From Candidatus Poribacteria bacterium (GTDB lineage: Bacteria > Poribacteria > WGA-4E > WGA-3G), in the NCBI GenBank assembly GCA_028818705.1, contig JAPPNJ010000121.1, positions 1 to 47,076 of the forward strand: a DNA stretch of 47,076 nucleotides, in the 5' to 3' direction. The notes beneath the pieces were generated by a model. It did not search any database. It was not told the origin of the DNA and saw only the letters and a list, made by a program, of their open reading frames with translations. Of the stretch, positions 8,586 to 18,000 are shown in pieces (within the stretch, counting starts at the first letter, position 1; the number at the start of each line of letters is the position of its first letter). Made by a program: the position numbers and the translations under genes.

Positions 8586-8594
8586 AAGTTTGTG
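8576..8594. repeat. 8-bp perfect hairpin overlapping the MFS stop codon
   Basis: CACAAACT, loop AAA, AGTTTGTG. The stem overlaps the last codons and TAA of the MFS gene. No U-tract follows, so it is not a classical terminator. It resembles the other short perfect hairpins of the window (9169, 26225), which also have a unique stem in each case. Confidence 0.6.
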
Positions 8595-8623
8595 CTATGT
8601 TCAAACTAAGAAAGGAATGCATA

Positions 8624-9151
8624 ATGGTTATTGCAGAACTCGATTTAGAAAATGTAGAACATCGTGAACTCACCAATTCCGAATGGCGTTATGGCGATGG
8701 ACTTGTCCCTGGTGAACCGAACGGCGGTTTAGTCAATCAGTTGTCAGAAACGCCTGCTCGTCTTGCTGACTATGACGACTCAGGCTGGCCGATTTGTGAG
8801 GATATCCAAGAGTGGGTCTCGTCGGGATTTTGCTTTGGGTGGTACCGAATTACCGTGACCCTTCCAGAGGAAGTCGATGGCGTTTCGATTGCTGGTTCAA
8901 AGGTATGGTTCCACACATGTATTGACGACTACGGCGAAGTCTGGGTTGATGGCGAAATCGACTTGGCTTTCGGCGAATCAGGACGTGGTGCTGCTTCTGG
9001 TTTCAATGCACCACAACGCGTTGTCGTCACCGAAAGTGCTGAACCGGGTGCGAAACATGTTATCGCGTGCTTGGCTGTCAATGGTCCCTTTGGTAGACCG
9101 GGCGGTGGTATCTTTATGCGTTTCGCGAAATTAGAATTTGAACAGGAGTAA
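8624..9151 (+). CDS. galactose-binding-like jelly-roll protein
   Basis: 175-residue protein. The ATG at 8624 follows AAAGGA with a 7-base gap and is preferred over the ATG at 8597. The segment beginning YDDSGWP, followed by CFGWYRITVTLPEEV and then DDYGEVWVDGEID, is the pattern of the sugar-binding (galactose-binding-like) domain found at the N-terminus of family 2 glycoside hydrolases, where an aromatic, a strand and a VWVNG-type turn occur in this order. Here the domain stands alone, without a catalytic barrel or signal peptide, so it would be a cytoplasmic or non-classically located carbohydrate-binding-fold protein. Its position between the MFS and queC genes does not suggest a specific role. 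Fold assignment is moderate; ligand unknown. Confidence 0.7.
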   Translation: MVIAELDLENVEHRELTNSEWRYGDGLVPGEPNGGLVNQLSETPARLADYDDSGWPICEDIQEWVSSGFCFGWYRITVTLPEEVDGVSIAGSKVWFHTCIDDYGEVWVDGEIDLAFGESGRGAASGFNAPQRVVVTESAEPGAKHVIACLAVNGPFGRPGGGIFMRFAKLEFEQE

Positions 9152-9168
9152 TTCGCGTGATCTCTGTA

Positions 9169-9189
9169 GGGACGGCTGTCTGCCGTCCC
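9169..9189. repeat. 8-bp perfect GC-rich hairpin
   Basis: GGGACGGC, loop TGTCT, GCCGTCCC, located 17 bases after the stop of the jelly-roll gene. No T-run follows on either side, so termination by this hairpin alone is uncertain. It belongs to the class of short perfect palindromes scattered through intergenic DNA here. Confidence 0.6.
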
Positions 9190-9208
9190 ACGATACAATA
9201 ATAGCCAG

Positions 9209-9240
9209 TTTTGGCTTGCAAGCTACGCCAAAAAAGGAAA
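9209..9240 (+). promoter_or_regulatory. possible preQ1-I riboswitch in the queC leader
   Basis: A stem TTTTGGC / GCCAAAA encloses the 11-base loop TTGCAAGCTAC and is followed by an A-rich tail that contains the ribosome site AAGGA (9234-9238) just before the TTG start of queC. The layout (short stem, loop ending in AGCTAC, A-rich tail) resembles preQ1 class I aptamers, which commonly precede queuosine genes, and a tail carrying the Shine-Dalgarno would fit translational control. I could not identify a convincing pseudoknot pairing, and GCTTGCAAGC in the loop is itself a palindrome, so a dispersed hairpin repeat is a real alternative. Confidence 0.3.
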
Positions 9241-9244
9241 AGAA

Positions 9245-9931
9245 TTGCGTAAAAAAGCGGTTGTCTTATTCAGTGGCGGCTTAGATTCAACAACAGTGCT
9301 CGCTATGGCTCGCGATGAAGATTATGACACTTATGCAATGAGTTTTCGATATGGCCAACGACATGCAGTGGAGTTACAGTGTGCAAAAAACGTCGCGAAG
9401 GCATTGGGCATCAAACAGCATACGATTGTTGACATCGATCTGCGTACCTTTGGGGCGTCAGCATTGACAGCGGATATTGAGGTTCCAAAAGACAGATTTA
9501 ATATGGAAATGGGAAATGGCATACCGATAACTTACGTCCCCGCCCGGAACACAATCTTTCTCTCCTACGCCCTTGCTTATGCGGAGGTCCTCGGTGCTGA
9601 TGCTATTTTTATTGGTGTGAATGCCCTCGATTACAGCGGCTACCCCGACTGCCGCCCAGCGTATATAAAAGCCTATCAGACAATGGCGAATCTCGCGACA
9701 CAAGCCGGTGTTGAGGGTAAAACCGAATTGACAATCCGTACCCCGCTTATTGATAAAACGAAGGCGGAAATTATCCGAATTGGAACGACACTTGGTATTG
9801 ATTATGGTCTCACCTTAAGTTGCTACGATCCAGACGCTGAAGGCAGCGCGTGTGGTGGATGTGATAGCTGCTTGCTCCGAAAGAGGGGCTTTAAAGAGGC
9901 AGATATCCCTGATCCGACCCGCTACATCTAA
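9245..9931 (+). CDS. queC: 7-cyano-7-deazaguanine synthase QueC
   Basis: 228-residue enzyme that converts 7-carboxy-7-deazaguanine and ammonia to preQ0 with ATP in queuosine biosynthesis. The ATP-pyrophosphatase loop SGGLDS is at residues 10-15. The zinc-binding cysteines near the C-terminus are C193, C203, C206 and C209 (CGGCDSC). The [18 protein letters not shown] and [12 protein letters not shown] blocks are diagnostic for QueC. It starts with TTG, supported by AAGGA seven bases upstream and by the conserved N-terminus beginning at residue 4. Length is normal. No queD, queE or queF is adjacent, so the pathway is split around the chromosome. The leader may carry a preQ1 aptamer. The HAD genes follow 20 bases downstream. 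Confidence 0.97.
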   Translation: MRKKAVVLFSGGLDSTTVLAMARDEDYDTYAMSFRYGQRHAVELQCAKNVAKALGIKQHTIVDIDLRTFGASALTADIEVPKDRFNMEMGNGIPITYVPARNTIFLSYALAYAEVLGADAIFIGVNALDYSGYPDCRPAYIKAYQTMANLATQAGVEGKTELTIRTPLIDKTKAEIIRIGTTLGIDYGLTLSCYDPDAEGSACGGCDSCLLRKRGFKEADIPDPTRYI

Positions 9932-9951
9932 AAGCGATACCCAAAAAAATT

Positions 9952-10659
9952 ATGATAAAAGCAGTTTTCTTTGACTTTTATAAGACACTGTGCGTTTGGG
10001 GGCAGCCACTTGAGGCGAGCCTCCAAAAAATTGCAGAGCGGTATCAATTTGAAATTGATTGGGAACGCTATGCAACGGCGCGTGAGAACCTCTATGCGGA
10101 TGCATCAGACTCTGATCCTACTGAACATTCCCTTTTTGAAACGATGCAAGAAATTGTTGAAAGTTACTATGAATTTGTAAGAGGACTTGGGGTTCAAGAA
10201 CATGTGGGACAGATAACATGGGAATTGTTGCAATCTGAACACTCGCTCTTTGCTGCTACCAACGCTACGCTCTACGACGATGTTGTCCCGACACTTGAGC
10301 ATTTACGAGATACGGGTTTCAAGTTAGCGATTGTATCAAATTGGGATACGCCATTGGATCCGCTTACTGAGCGGCTTGGTATTGCTCACTATTTCGACAC
10401 AATTGTGGCTTCGCATGATGCACGCGTTAGGTCCGCAAAGCCAGATCCGTATATCTTTAACTATACACTTGCAGCGGTTGGCATTTCAGCAGCGGAAGCC
10501 GTTCATGTCGGAGATACCTACGAAGCAGATATCGTCGGTGCGAGAAACGCAGGCATTCGTCCGATACTAATTGACCGTGACAAGACACAAACTGACAAAT
10601 GGCGTGAAACTATTCAGAGTTTGTCTGAATTGTCAGGGCTGCTCTCTGCTGGTACCTGA
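9952..10659 (+). CDS. HAD-superfamily (subfamily IA) hydrolase, tandem copy 1
   Basis: 235-residue haloacid-dehalogenase-fold protein, first of three adjacent paralogues. Motif I is D8-F-Y10-K-T with the nucleophile Asp8 but Tyr in place of the usual second Asp, as in L-2-haloacid dehalogenases and some IA hydrolases. Motif II is S129 in VSNWD, motif III K163 in SAKPDP, and motif IV D188 in VGDTYEAD. A helical cap of about 90 residues lies between motifs I and II. The ATG has no clear ribosome site; it follows queC by 20 bases and may depend on coupling. The missing general-acid Asp argues against a standard phosphatase mechanism. The substrate is unknown. Confidence 0.85.
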   Translation: MIKAVFFDFYKTLCVWGQPLEASLQKIAERYQFEIDWERYATARENLYADASDSDPTEHSLFETMQEIVESYYEFVRGLGVQEHVGQITWELLQSEHSLFAATNATLYDDVVPTLEHLRDTGFKLAIVSNWDTPLDPLTERLGIAHYFDTIVASHDARVRSAKPDPYIFNYTLAAVGISAAEAVHVGDTYEADIVGARNAGIRPILIDRDKTQTDKWRETIQSLSELSGLLSAGT

Positions 10660-10679
10660 ATGTATGGAACAAGGAAATG

Positions 10680-11375
10680 ATGGTAAAGGCGGTTTTCTTT
10701 GATTTTTATAGAACCTTGGGTGTTTGGGGTGAGTCTCTTAAACCGAGAATCCAAAGACTCGTAGACCGATATAATGTCAAAGTTAATTGGACGTGTTATG
10801 CAGCGGCACGTGAAGATCTCGATTCAAACGCTTCTGACTCTGATCCGGCTACGCACAATCTGTTAGAACGGATGGAACATATCGTCGATAACTACCGAGA
10901 TTTTCTAAAGGCACTCGGTGTTCAGAACTACCTTGATCAGATAACATGGGAACTGTTGCAATCCGAGCACTCACTTTTTGCGGCTAACGTTGCTACGCTC
11001 TATGATGATGTTGTTCCGATCCTTCAGCATTTACGGGATGAAGGGTTTAAGTTAGCAGTCGTCTCAAACTGGGATGTACCGTTAGATCCGCTTACCGAAC
11101 GATTGGGAATCGCTCACTATTTTGATGCGATTGTCGCCTCGCATGATGAACGTGTCAGATCGGCAAAGCCGGATCCACATATCTTTAACTGGACGCTCGC
11201 AGCGGTTGGCGTTTCGGCAGCGGAAGCCGTTCATGTTGGCGATACCTATGAAGCGGATATCATCGGCGCAAAAAACGCTGGCGTTCGTCCGATACTGATT
11301 GACCGAGATGACTCACAAACTGGCAAATGGGGTGAGACGATTCAGAGTTTGTCTGAATTACCCGGGTTGCTTTAG
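10680..11375 (+). CDS. HAD-superfamily (subfamily IA) hydrolase, tandem copy 2
   Basis: 231-residue paralogue of the flanking genes. Two consecutive ATG codons follow AAGGA. The second (10680) has the more reasonable 4-base spacing and aligns with the first residue of copy 1, so I use it. The DFYRT motif I again lacks the second Asp. The C-terminal core, from VVSNWDVPLDPLTERLGI through the VGDTYEAD motif, is nearly identical to copies 1 and 3, while the N-terminal cap has diverged clearly. This gradient suggests gene conversion of the core or selection for different cap specificities. Confidence 0.85.
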   Translation: MVKAVFFDFYRTLGVWGESLKPRIQRLVDRYNVKVNWTCYAAAREDLDSNASDSDPATHNLLERMEHIVDNYRDFLKALGVQNYLDQITWELLQSEHSLFAANVATLYDDVVPILQHLRDEGFKLAVVSNWDVPLDPLTERLGIAHYFDAIVASHDERVRSAKPDPHIFNWTLAAVGVSAAEAVHVGDTYEADIIGAKNAGVRPILIDRDDSQTGKWGETIQSLSELPGLL

Positions 11376-11382
11376 GAGAAGT

Positions 11383-12093
11383 ATGATAAAAGCTGTTTTC
11401 CTTGATTTTTACAAAACATTGTATTTTCATAGATGGACGCTTGAAGAGAACCTTCGGAGGATTGCAGCCCGGTATCGTGTTGAGATCAATTGGGAACGCT
11501 TTGAGACAGCGCAAGAAAGCCTCTTCGCCGATACAGCAGTGTTCGACCCTGCTACCTATTCTCTGATGGAATCGTTGATCACTACAATAAAGCGAGAATG
11601 TGAGTTTATAAGAGAGCTGGGTATTCAGGAACATGCGGAGCAGATAGCGTGGGAGTTATTGCAATCCGGTCACTTTCTCTTTGCTGCGAACAGTGGCACA
11701 CTCTATAGTGATGTTGTCCCGACACTCCAACATTTGCGGGACGCGGGTTTCAAGTTAGCGGTCGTTTCAAATTGGGAGTCGCCACTGGATCCGCTTACTG
11801 AACGACTCGGCATTGCCGACTATTTTGATGCGGTTGTCGCTTCGCATGACGTACGCGTCAGGTCCGAGAAACCGGATCCACACATCTTCAACTACGCACT
11901 CGCAGCGGTTGGTACCTCGACGGAGGAAGTCGTCCATGTCGGCGATACTTATGAGGCAGATATCGTCGGAGCGCAGAATGTCGGGATTCGTCCGATATTG
12001 CTTGATCGGGACAATACGCAAGCCGGCAGATGGGGTGAGACGATCCAAAGTCTTGCTGAATTGCCAGAGCTGCTTAAAGCGGATACTTCATGA
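11383..12093 (+). CDS. HAD-superfamily (subfamily IA) hydrolase, tandem copy 3
   Basis: 236-residue paralogue, starting at the ATG at 11383 with AGGAG five bases upstream. The open frame runs 28 codons further 5', but that part overlaps the end of copy 2 and is not homologous to the others. Motif I is DFYKT, motif II VVSNWE (the usual Asp after SNW is Glu here), motif III SEKPDP and motif IV VGDTYEAD. It closes the plus-strand run queC-HAD-HAD-HAD and converges on the propeller gene, whose stop codon lies 54 bases away. No terminator-like structure is obvious between them. Confidence 0.85.
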   Translation: MIKAVFLDFYKTLYFHRWTLEENLRRIAARYRVEINWERFETAQESLFADTAVFDPATYSLMESLITTIKRECEFIRELGIQEHAEQIAWELLQSGHFLFAANSGTLYSDVVPTLQHLRDAGFKLAVVSNWESPLDPLTERLGIADYFDAVVASHDVRVRSEKPDPHIFNYALAAVGTSTEEVVHVGDTYEADIVGAQNVGIRPILLDRDNTQAGRWGETIQSLAELPELLKADTS

Positions 12094-12147
12094 AGATCAG
12101 AAATCGTCTCTGTTGCGTTTCTGAAGTTCTCTTAAGTAAAAAGCGGT

Positions 12148-14967
12148 CTACTTGCGTATCAACATCTTCCGTGTTGCAGCGAAATCACCGGCTGTGAATG
12201 TGTAAAAGTAGATACCACTTGCTACGGGTTCGCCTACCGTATTTCTTCCATCCCAATATGCCGCACGACTTTTGCTCTGATACATTCCCGCAGGCTGGTG
12301 TCCCAACACCAACCTCCGAATCAATCTGCCGTCTATTGCATAGATATATAATGTCACCGCTGCAGGTTCTGACAACTGATACGGTATCCATGTCTCTGGG
12401 TTAAACGGATTCGGGTAGTTCGGATGCAGAAGCGTTCTTTCGGGATAGGCTGCATCAAGCAGACTTTGCAAGAAGCCAATTGCCTGCTGATACTTCAGTG
12501 TCCCGTCGCTTTGGGTATGTAAAATGGATAGGTGTGCTGAAAGCATCTCAGGATTCAGCAAGATCATAACCTCTTGACGCGTAGGTGCCGCTGCATCTTT
12601 CGGGTTGTCTAAGTGCTCAATAACAAGCAGTAAGTCCGCGACATCCACAACCCCGTCGGCGTTAACATCCGTGCGCGTTTTTGTGGTTGCTTTTTTACCA
12701 AGCGCATTCACGACGTGCAGTAAATCGGTTTTGTTTACCTGCCCATCGGCATTGACATCAACCGTCAGGGATGGCTGTTCCTCTGGTGTTTCGCGAGGTG
12801 TTGCGCCAATCAGTGCCCGTCCCAATTTTCCTTTAGCTTGAAACACAACAAGATTTCTGCCATTGGCGTCTTTGATTAGAAATAGATCATTCGTCCTACC
12901 GACATCCCAGCCGCGAATGAAACCGGGAGGGACGCGTGTCCAAAGGTCTTCTGTGCCATCAGACATTACAGTATGTACAAAAACATCGGCTTGGGTGAGG
13001 TTTATAAAATGGACCACTAATCGATCACCAGGAGGTATTGATTTATTTATTAGACTTGGCAGCAGGCTTGGATCATACGGTTTCAAGTCCATCCACTTGT
13101 CTCCTCCGTCGCTGTTTGGGTTCCTGAATTCTCGTTCAAGTTCTTCCAATTCGGGCCACCCTTGAAACGTCGGAGAATCTTGCGGATCAAATCCCTGAAG
13201 ATGCGGTAGGTGAGTACGAGTTGTGACTGGTGTATATCGCCATCCACTATCACCATAAACTTCAGTGAGTAATGTCGCTAGCTCTGGGTCATACTCCTTT
13301 AATGCACGTCGCGTATTGCCGAAGCGATTGAAACTGTTATCACCGTTAGGGTAAAACCAAGCGTGTGTGCCTTCAGCCCAATATTCTCTCCTATCTGAAG
13401 AAGCATAGGTGCCTTTCCACAATCCTTTTTCCATTGCCGCCTCGTATGTAATTTGAAGTCGCTTATCAAACGCCGGATTAACGATCCTTAATCCAAATTG
13501 ATGTATTGCATGTCCAAACTCGTGAAGCAAATCATTGTATGTACTATCTCGGAGACCTGGATAAGCGAGGATCTTTTCCTCAGGAGAACTTACCGCTGGA
13601 CGTCCCAACAATTCGGGGACTCCTGAGCCCCCCACTCCACGGATCTTATACGAAAGAAAATCATGACGAATATGGCTGTATTCGGGAATCTCACCCAGAA
13701 GTTCGGTATACCCTATCACAACAAAACGAACTTTCTTTGGGACCATGCCTCGCAATACATCCGGGCGATGCCCAATCATCTTTTTAATGAGCCATACTGC
13801 CTCCTTTAGCGCATAAGGATTGACCTTCGCCGATGCTATAACAGGCAAACCCCCGACATTGATCCATTGCTCGTAAAACGGATCGAGTTCAAAAAAGTCC
13901 CGGACAACAGCAGGTGGCGGAATAGGGTCGGGAATATTAGCTCCGTTAATGGAATTCGCATCTGAGAACTGCTGTAGATAGGTATCAATATGCAAGATTT
14001 GAACCCCATCGCCTTTATCATCTGCAAGAGACGTGTTGATATGCCAGACTCGGACGATCCCATCTTCACCACCAACAGCAAGAGATGTTCCATCATGCGA
14101 AAAATCAACAGGATGCATCCAACCAGCAGGACCTGTCAGTTGGGCAACACTTGTTCCATCTTCAACCCACCAGAGATTTACAGATCCATCACTTGTACCG
14201 ACTATCACCTTCCCATCAGAAGAAAACGCAATATCATAGTCCCCTGCATGTGGAATTGTGTGTAGCAGTTGCCAATCGGAGACATTCCACACCTTGATTT
14301 CCCCATTGTAATGCGAGCTTGCTAAGTATCGGTCGTCTGACGAAAATGTGACAGACCGGACAACCACCAGATCGTCTTTTAGGGTAGCGATAACCTGCCG
14401 CTTCTGAACATCCCAAACTTTCACGGTGCCAGACCCTTCTCTCGAACTATCTCCAACAGCGAGAAACTCTCCATTTGATGAGAAGGCGACTGCCCTCACA
14501 TCTTTATCGTGCTGAAGCATCGCTACCTCTGTCCGGCGCTGCACATCCCATAACTTTACATGCATCCAGCCGCCTGTGGCAAGAAACTTGCCATCGGGAG
14601 AAAACGCAACGGAGCTATAGAGTGTTCCGTCTTGGAGCGTTGCTATGTTTTTTTGATTGTGAACATTCCACAATTTAATAGTTCTGTCATGGTTCACACT
14701 CGCAAGTAATCTTCCATCGGGAGAAAAGGCTATAGAATTGATGACATCGGTGTGCCCTCTGAGAGTTCTCACTTTACCATTCTTCAGATTCCACAACTTT
14801 ATCGTGTGACTCTCACCGGCACTCGCAACAAGTTGGTGATTCACAGGTGAAAATTCTACTGTTCGCACACCGCCGCCGTGTTCAAGGAGTGTCGGTTCTT
14901 GTGCGAAACTGGTGAGTAATAGGTTTAGTAAGAACGTTATCGTAAAAAGTAAGCGTTTAAATTGCAT
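12148..14967 (-). CDS. secreted WD40 propeller - HExxH metallopeptidase - dockerin - FlgD-like tail protein (copy 1)
   Basis: 939 residues, exported by a signal peptide (1-22). Residues about 28-312 form a beta-propeller with repeated [GH]-[x]-V-x(3)-FSPDG and IKLWN/VKVWD blades. A peptidase-like region follows with HEFGH at 482-486 and EYWAEG at 528-533, the arrangement of a gluzincin zinc site (two His, then Glu). Residues about 736-786 hold two dockerin-like calcium loops (DVNADGQVNKTDLL and DVNADGVVDVADLL). The C-terminus from about 848 is a FlgD/por-secretion-like Ig tail ([11 protein letters not shown] to RKMLIRK), likely a sorting signal. An AAGGA precedes the ATG. It appears to be the last gene of a minus-strand cluster of three paralogues. 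Predicted cell-surface or secreted protease; the substrate is unknown. Confidence 0.85.
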   Translation of the reverse strand: MQFKRLLFTITFLLNLLLTSFAQEPTLLEHGGGVRTVEFSPVNHQLVASAGESHTIKLWNLKNGKVRTLRGHTDVINSIAFSPDGRLLASVNHDRTIKLWNVHNQKNIATLQDGTLYSSVAFSPDGKFLATGGWMHVKLWDVQRRTEVAMLQHDKDVRAVAFSSNGEFLAVGDSSREGSGTVKVWDVQKRQVIATLKDDLVVVRSVTFSSDDRYLASSHYNGEIKVWNVSDWQLLHTIPHAGDYDIAFSSDGKVIVGTSDGSVNLWWVEDGTSVAQLTGPAGWMHPVDFSHDGTSLAVGGEDGIVRVWHINTSLADDKGDGVQILHIDTYLQQFSDANSINGANIPDPIPPPAVVRDFFELDPFYEQWINVGGLPVIASAKVNPYALKEAVWLIKKMIGHRPDVLRGMVPKKVRFVVIGYTELLGEIPEYSHIRHDFLSYKIRGVGGSGVPELLGRPAVSSPEEKILAYPGLRDSTYNDLLHEFGHAIHQFGLRIVNPAFDKRLQITYEAAMEKGLWKGTYASSDRREYWAEGTHAWFYPNGDNSFNRFGNTRRALKEYDPELATLLTEVYGDSGWRYTPVTTRTHLPHLQGFDPQDSPTFQGWPELEELEREFRNPNSDGGDKWMDLKPYDPSLLPSLINKSIPPGDRLVVHFINLTQADVFVHTVMSDGTEDLWTRVPPGFIRGWDVGRTNDLFLIKDANGRNLVVFQAKGKLGRALIGATPRETPEEQPSLTVDVNADGQVNKTDLLHVVNALGKKATTKTRTDVNADGVVDVADLLLVIEHLDNPKDAAAPTRQEVMILLNPEMLSAHLSILHTQSDGTLKYQQAIGFLQSLLDAAYPERTLLHPNYPNPFNPETWIPYQLSEPAAVTLYIYAIDGRLIRRLVLGHQPAGMYQSKSRAAYWDGRNTVGEPVASGIYFYTFTAGDFAATRKMLIRK

Positions 14968-15069
14968 AGAATCGTTTCCTTTGTTACGTGAGCTCGGTTA
15001 TTCGCAAAAATGGTGCGGATCATCGAAATGTTTTCTTAAACTTTGGACAGTTTGCGCTACAGCCTATTT

Positions 15070-18000
15070 TTACTTCCGAATGAACATCTTTCGTGTTGCC
15101 CTGAAATCTTCGGCAGACAACGTATAGAAGTAGACACCACTCGCTACGGGTTCCCCTACCTCATTTTTGCCATCCCAATATGCCGCACGGCTACGACTCT
15201 GATACATTCCGGCAGGCTGATACCCTAATGCCAATGTCCGAATCAATCCGCCGTCTATTGCATAGATGTGTAACGTCACCTCTGCGGGTTCAGACAACTG
15301 ATAAGGTATCCATGTTTCGGGGTTGAACGGATTCGGATAGTTTACCAACAGTGCTGTTTCTTTGGGAGTCAAGAGTGCCAAGAGTTGTTCCAATATCAGG
15401 ATCCCTCGCCGATGGGCGATCGATTTATTTCTGAATACTCTGGCTTCGACGAGCCAGCGTTGGACCTCTTCAGCGGTGAATAGATTTGGTGCTTGTGCTT
15501 GGAGTGCGGGCGCGCCAGCGGCAGCCTCTATTGCTGCCAAGACCAGGACAAGATCCTCTACATCGACGACTCCATCTCCGTTCACGTCGGCATCGTTCGG
15601 TCCCTTCTGTCCGAGGTTTGCGCGAACCACGGCTGTGTCTTCGAGATTCACGACGCCATCACCGTTGACATCTTCAGGCACTACTGGGTCGGTTGGACGT
15701 TTATAGACGGCGTTTACGTCCGCTTCAATACCGATAAACATACTCCAACCCGCTTGGTAATCGCTAACTTTCACCAACAAGAGATTATCACCTTTTTTCA
15801 AATCAACTGTGAATTTCTCCTGAAAATCCTGTGCCCCTCGGTTTATAGGCTTATTATGAACGACTTCACCGTTGAGCCATATCTTGATGGAGTCATCGCT
15901 GCCAGCTCTCATAGTCACGTCAGACTGCGCCGTGGCAGATTCAAGCGTAATTAAGGCATAAGACGAATGGTGATCCACATCGCCTTTAGCCAAGCCGATT
16001 TTATTCAGAAGGTCATTAACATTATTACCACCAGTAGGGGAAATCTCACCAAGTGTCCATACATAATTGCCGACTGCGTCCCCTTCTCTGGCACCCTTTG
16101 CGGCGACCTCCACTTCTGTCACATTCCGACCACTGGCATCAGCGAGAGAATCCACATCCGTAGAATTTGCGCCACCCTGGCCAGCCTCCGTTGGTGCGAT
16201 CATCCAGAGCCAGGGACCGGTAATTTTGTTTGGGACCGGTTCCAAAGTAGGACTCTGCTCAAGTAGCGTTTGGACATCCCATAGCCGAACGATTCTGTCT
16301 TCAGTGCCGCTTGCTAACATTTCTCCGTCAGGGGAAAACGCAATAGACATAATATGACCGGCACCTACTTGAAATGCGTTTTTGTATTCACCAGTCTTTG
16401 TGTTCCACAAGCGGATTCTCTGATCCTGGCTACTACCGGCAAGTATTTCTCCATTAGGAGAAAACGCTAAGGGACTCACCCAATCCGTGTAGCCTGTGAG
16501 CGTTGTTTTGAGTTGTCCAGTGCTTGGGTTCCATAACCGAACAGTGCTATCCCGACTCCCACTGGCAAGCGTCTGTCCATCAGGGCTGAAGGCAACAGAT
16601 TCAACGGAGTGGGTGTGCCCAGATAATGTTCTTTTAAGTTTCCAGGTCGTCGTATTCCATAACCGAATCGTCCGGTCTTCACTTCCGCTGGCAAGCGTCT
16701 GCCCATCTGGACTGAACGTAATAAATATGACCCGCCCAGTATGTCCTGTGAGGCCTGTTTTATAATGTCCAGCGCTTGTATCCCATAAGTGAATAGTGTG
16801 GTCATTGATCGTTCCAGCGGCGATTGTCTGTCCATCTGGACTGAAAGCAATGGATGTAATGTGCTCAATATTATATCCGGAGAGCGTCCTTTTGAGTTGT
16901 CCAGTGCTTGTATCCCACAACCGAACAGTTCTATCCCAACTCCCGCTGGCAAGTGTCTCTCCGTCCGGACTAAACACAACTGACCGAACCTCGCTACTAT
17001 GCCCTATGAGAGTGGTTTCGTGTCGTAGCGTTCGTGGATCCCACAACCGAACAGTTCTATCCCAACTCCCGCTGGCAAGTGTCTCTCCATCGGGCCTGAA
17101 CGCAAGAGACCAAACAAAGCCGGTGTGTCCCTCAAAGATTGCTTTAAGGGGACCTGTTACTGTCTTTGTAGGTTTTGACGATAGGATTATCTCACGCAAG
17201 AGGTATTCCAGAAAGAAGATCCCCTTTCGTTGAAATTCATTTTCAACCTCAATCTGCTTGACATCGGTCAGCCATTTCTGGACATCTGCAGCAGAAAAAG
17301 TCTCAACTGCCTGTCGAGATACAGAAGATATACCAGCCGCGACCAAGAGGAGATCGGTAATATCGACAACCTTATCTTCGTTGACATCCGCCGAATTTTG
17401 TCCACGTTGTCCGAAACGTGCACCAAGATAGGTCAAATCCAAGAGGTCCATGACCCCATCACCGTTAACATCTAAGGCATTTTGGGCAGATACTGTTTCA
17501 TCCAGTTCAATAGGAAACGTTGCCCAAGCGACATTACCATTAATATCCATAATCTGAAGTGTGACTCTGTCAGCAAGTTCCGCTCTTCTAACAGCAGATT
17601 CAATTGTACTCGTTTTGCCGTTGAGTTGTTTACAGTCGAATAACCTATAGGGTCCCCCTCCTGTATTCCCAGTAATTTCTGGCACTAACAGTTGCGCTTG
17701 ATGAAGCCCATCGGGATCCGTCACCTTAAAACGGAGGCTTATCGAATCTTGGTTATAAGTCCGCATAGAGAGCAACTGAATTTCTCCTGGCTCATTACGG
17801 AAAGTTGATTTCGTATTAAAGAAGCGACTGACAGACAACCACTCGGCAGCACATTTAGATAATCGGAATCCTCTTCCGCCTACAACAGCGTCTTCGTGAC
17901 CTTCTCGCCAATCGTGGTCCAATCCAAAGGTGTGTCCGAGTTCATGGTTCGTCAAGACCAATGGATGGACGCCCGGATTATCGTGACCAAAACCAGACGC

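Noticed and set aside
12094..12147. Terminator between the third HAD gene and the convergent propeller gene
   Set aside because: I find no stem with a T-tract in these 54 bases.
14475..14678. Plus-strand small frames antisense to the propeller genes
   Set aside because: They arise from the repetitive coding sequence on the minus strand; many similar shadows occur at each blade.
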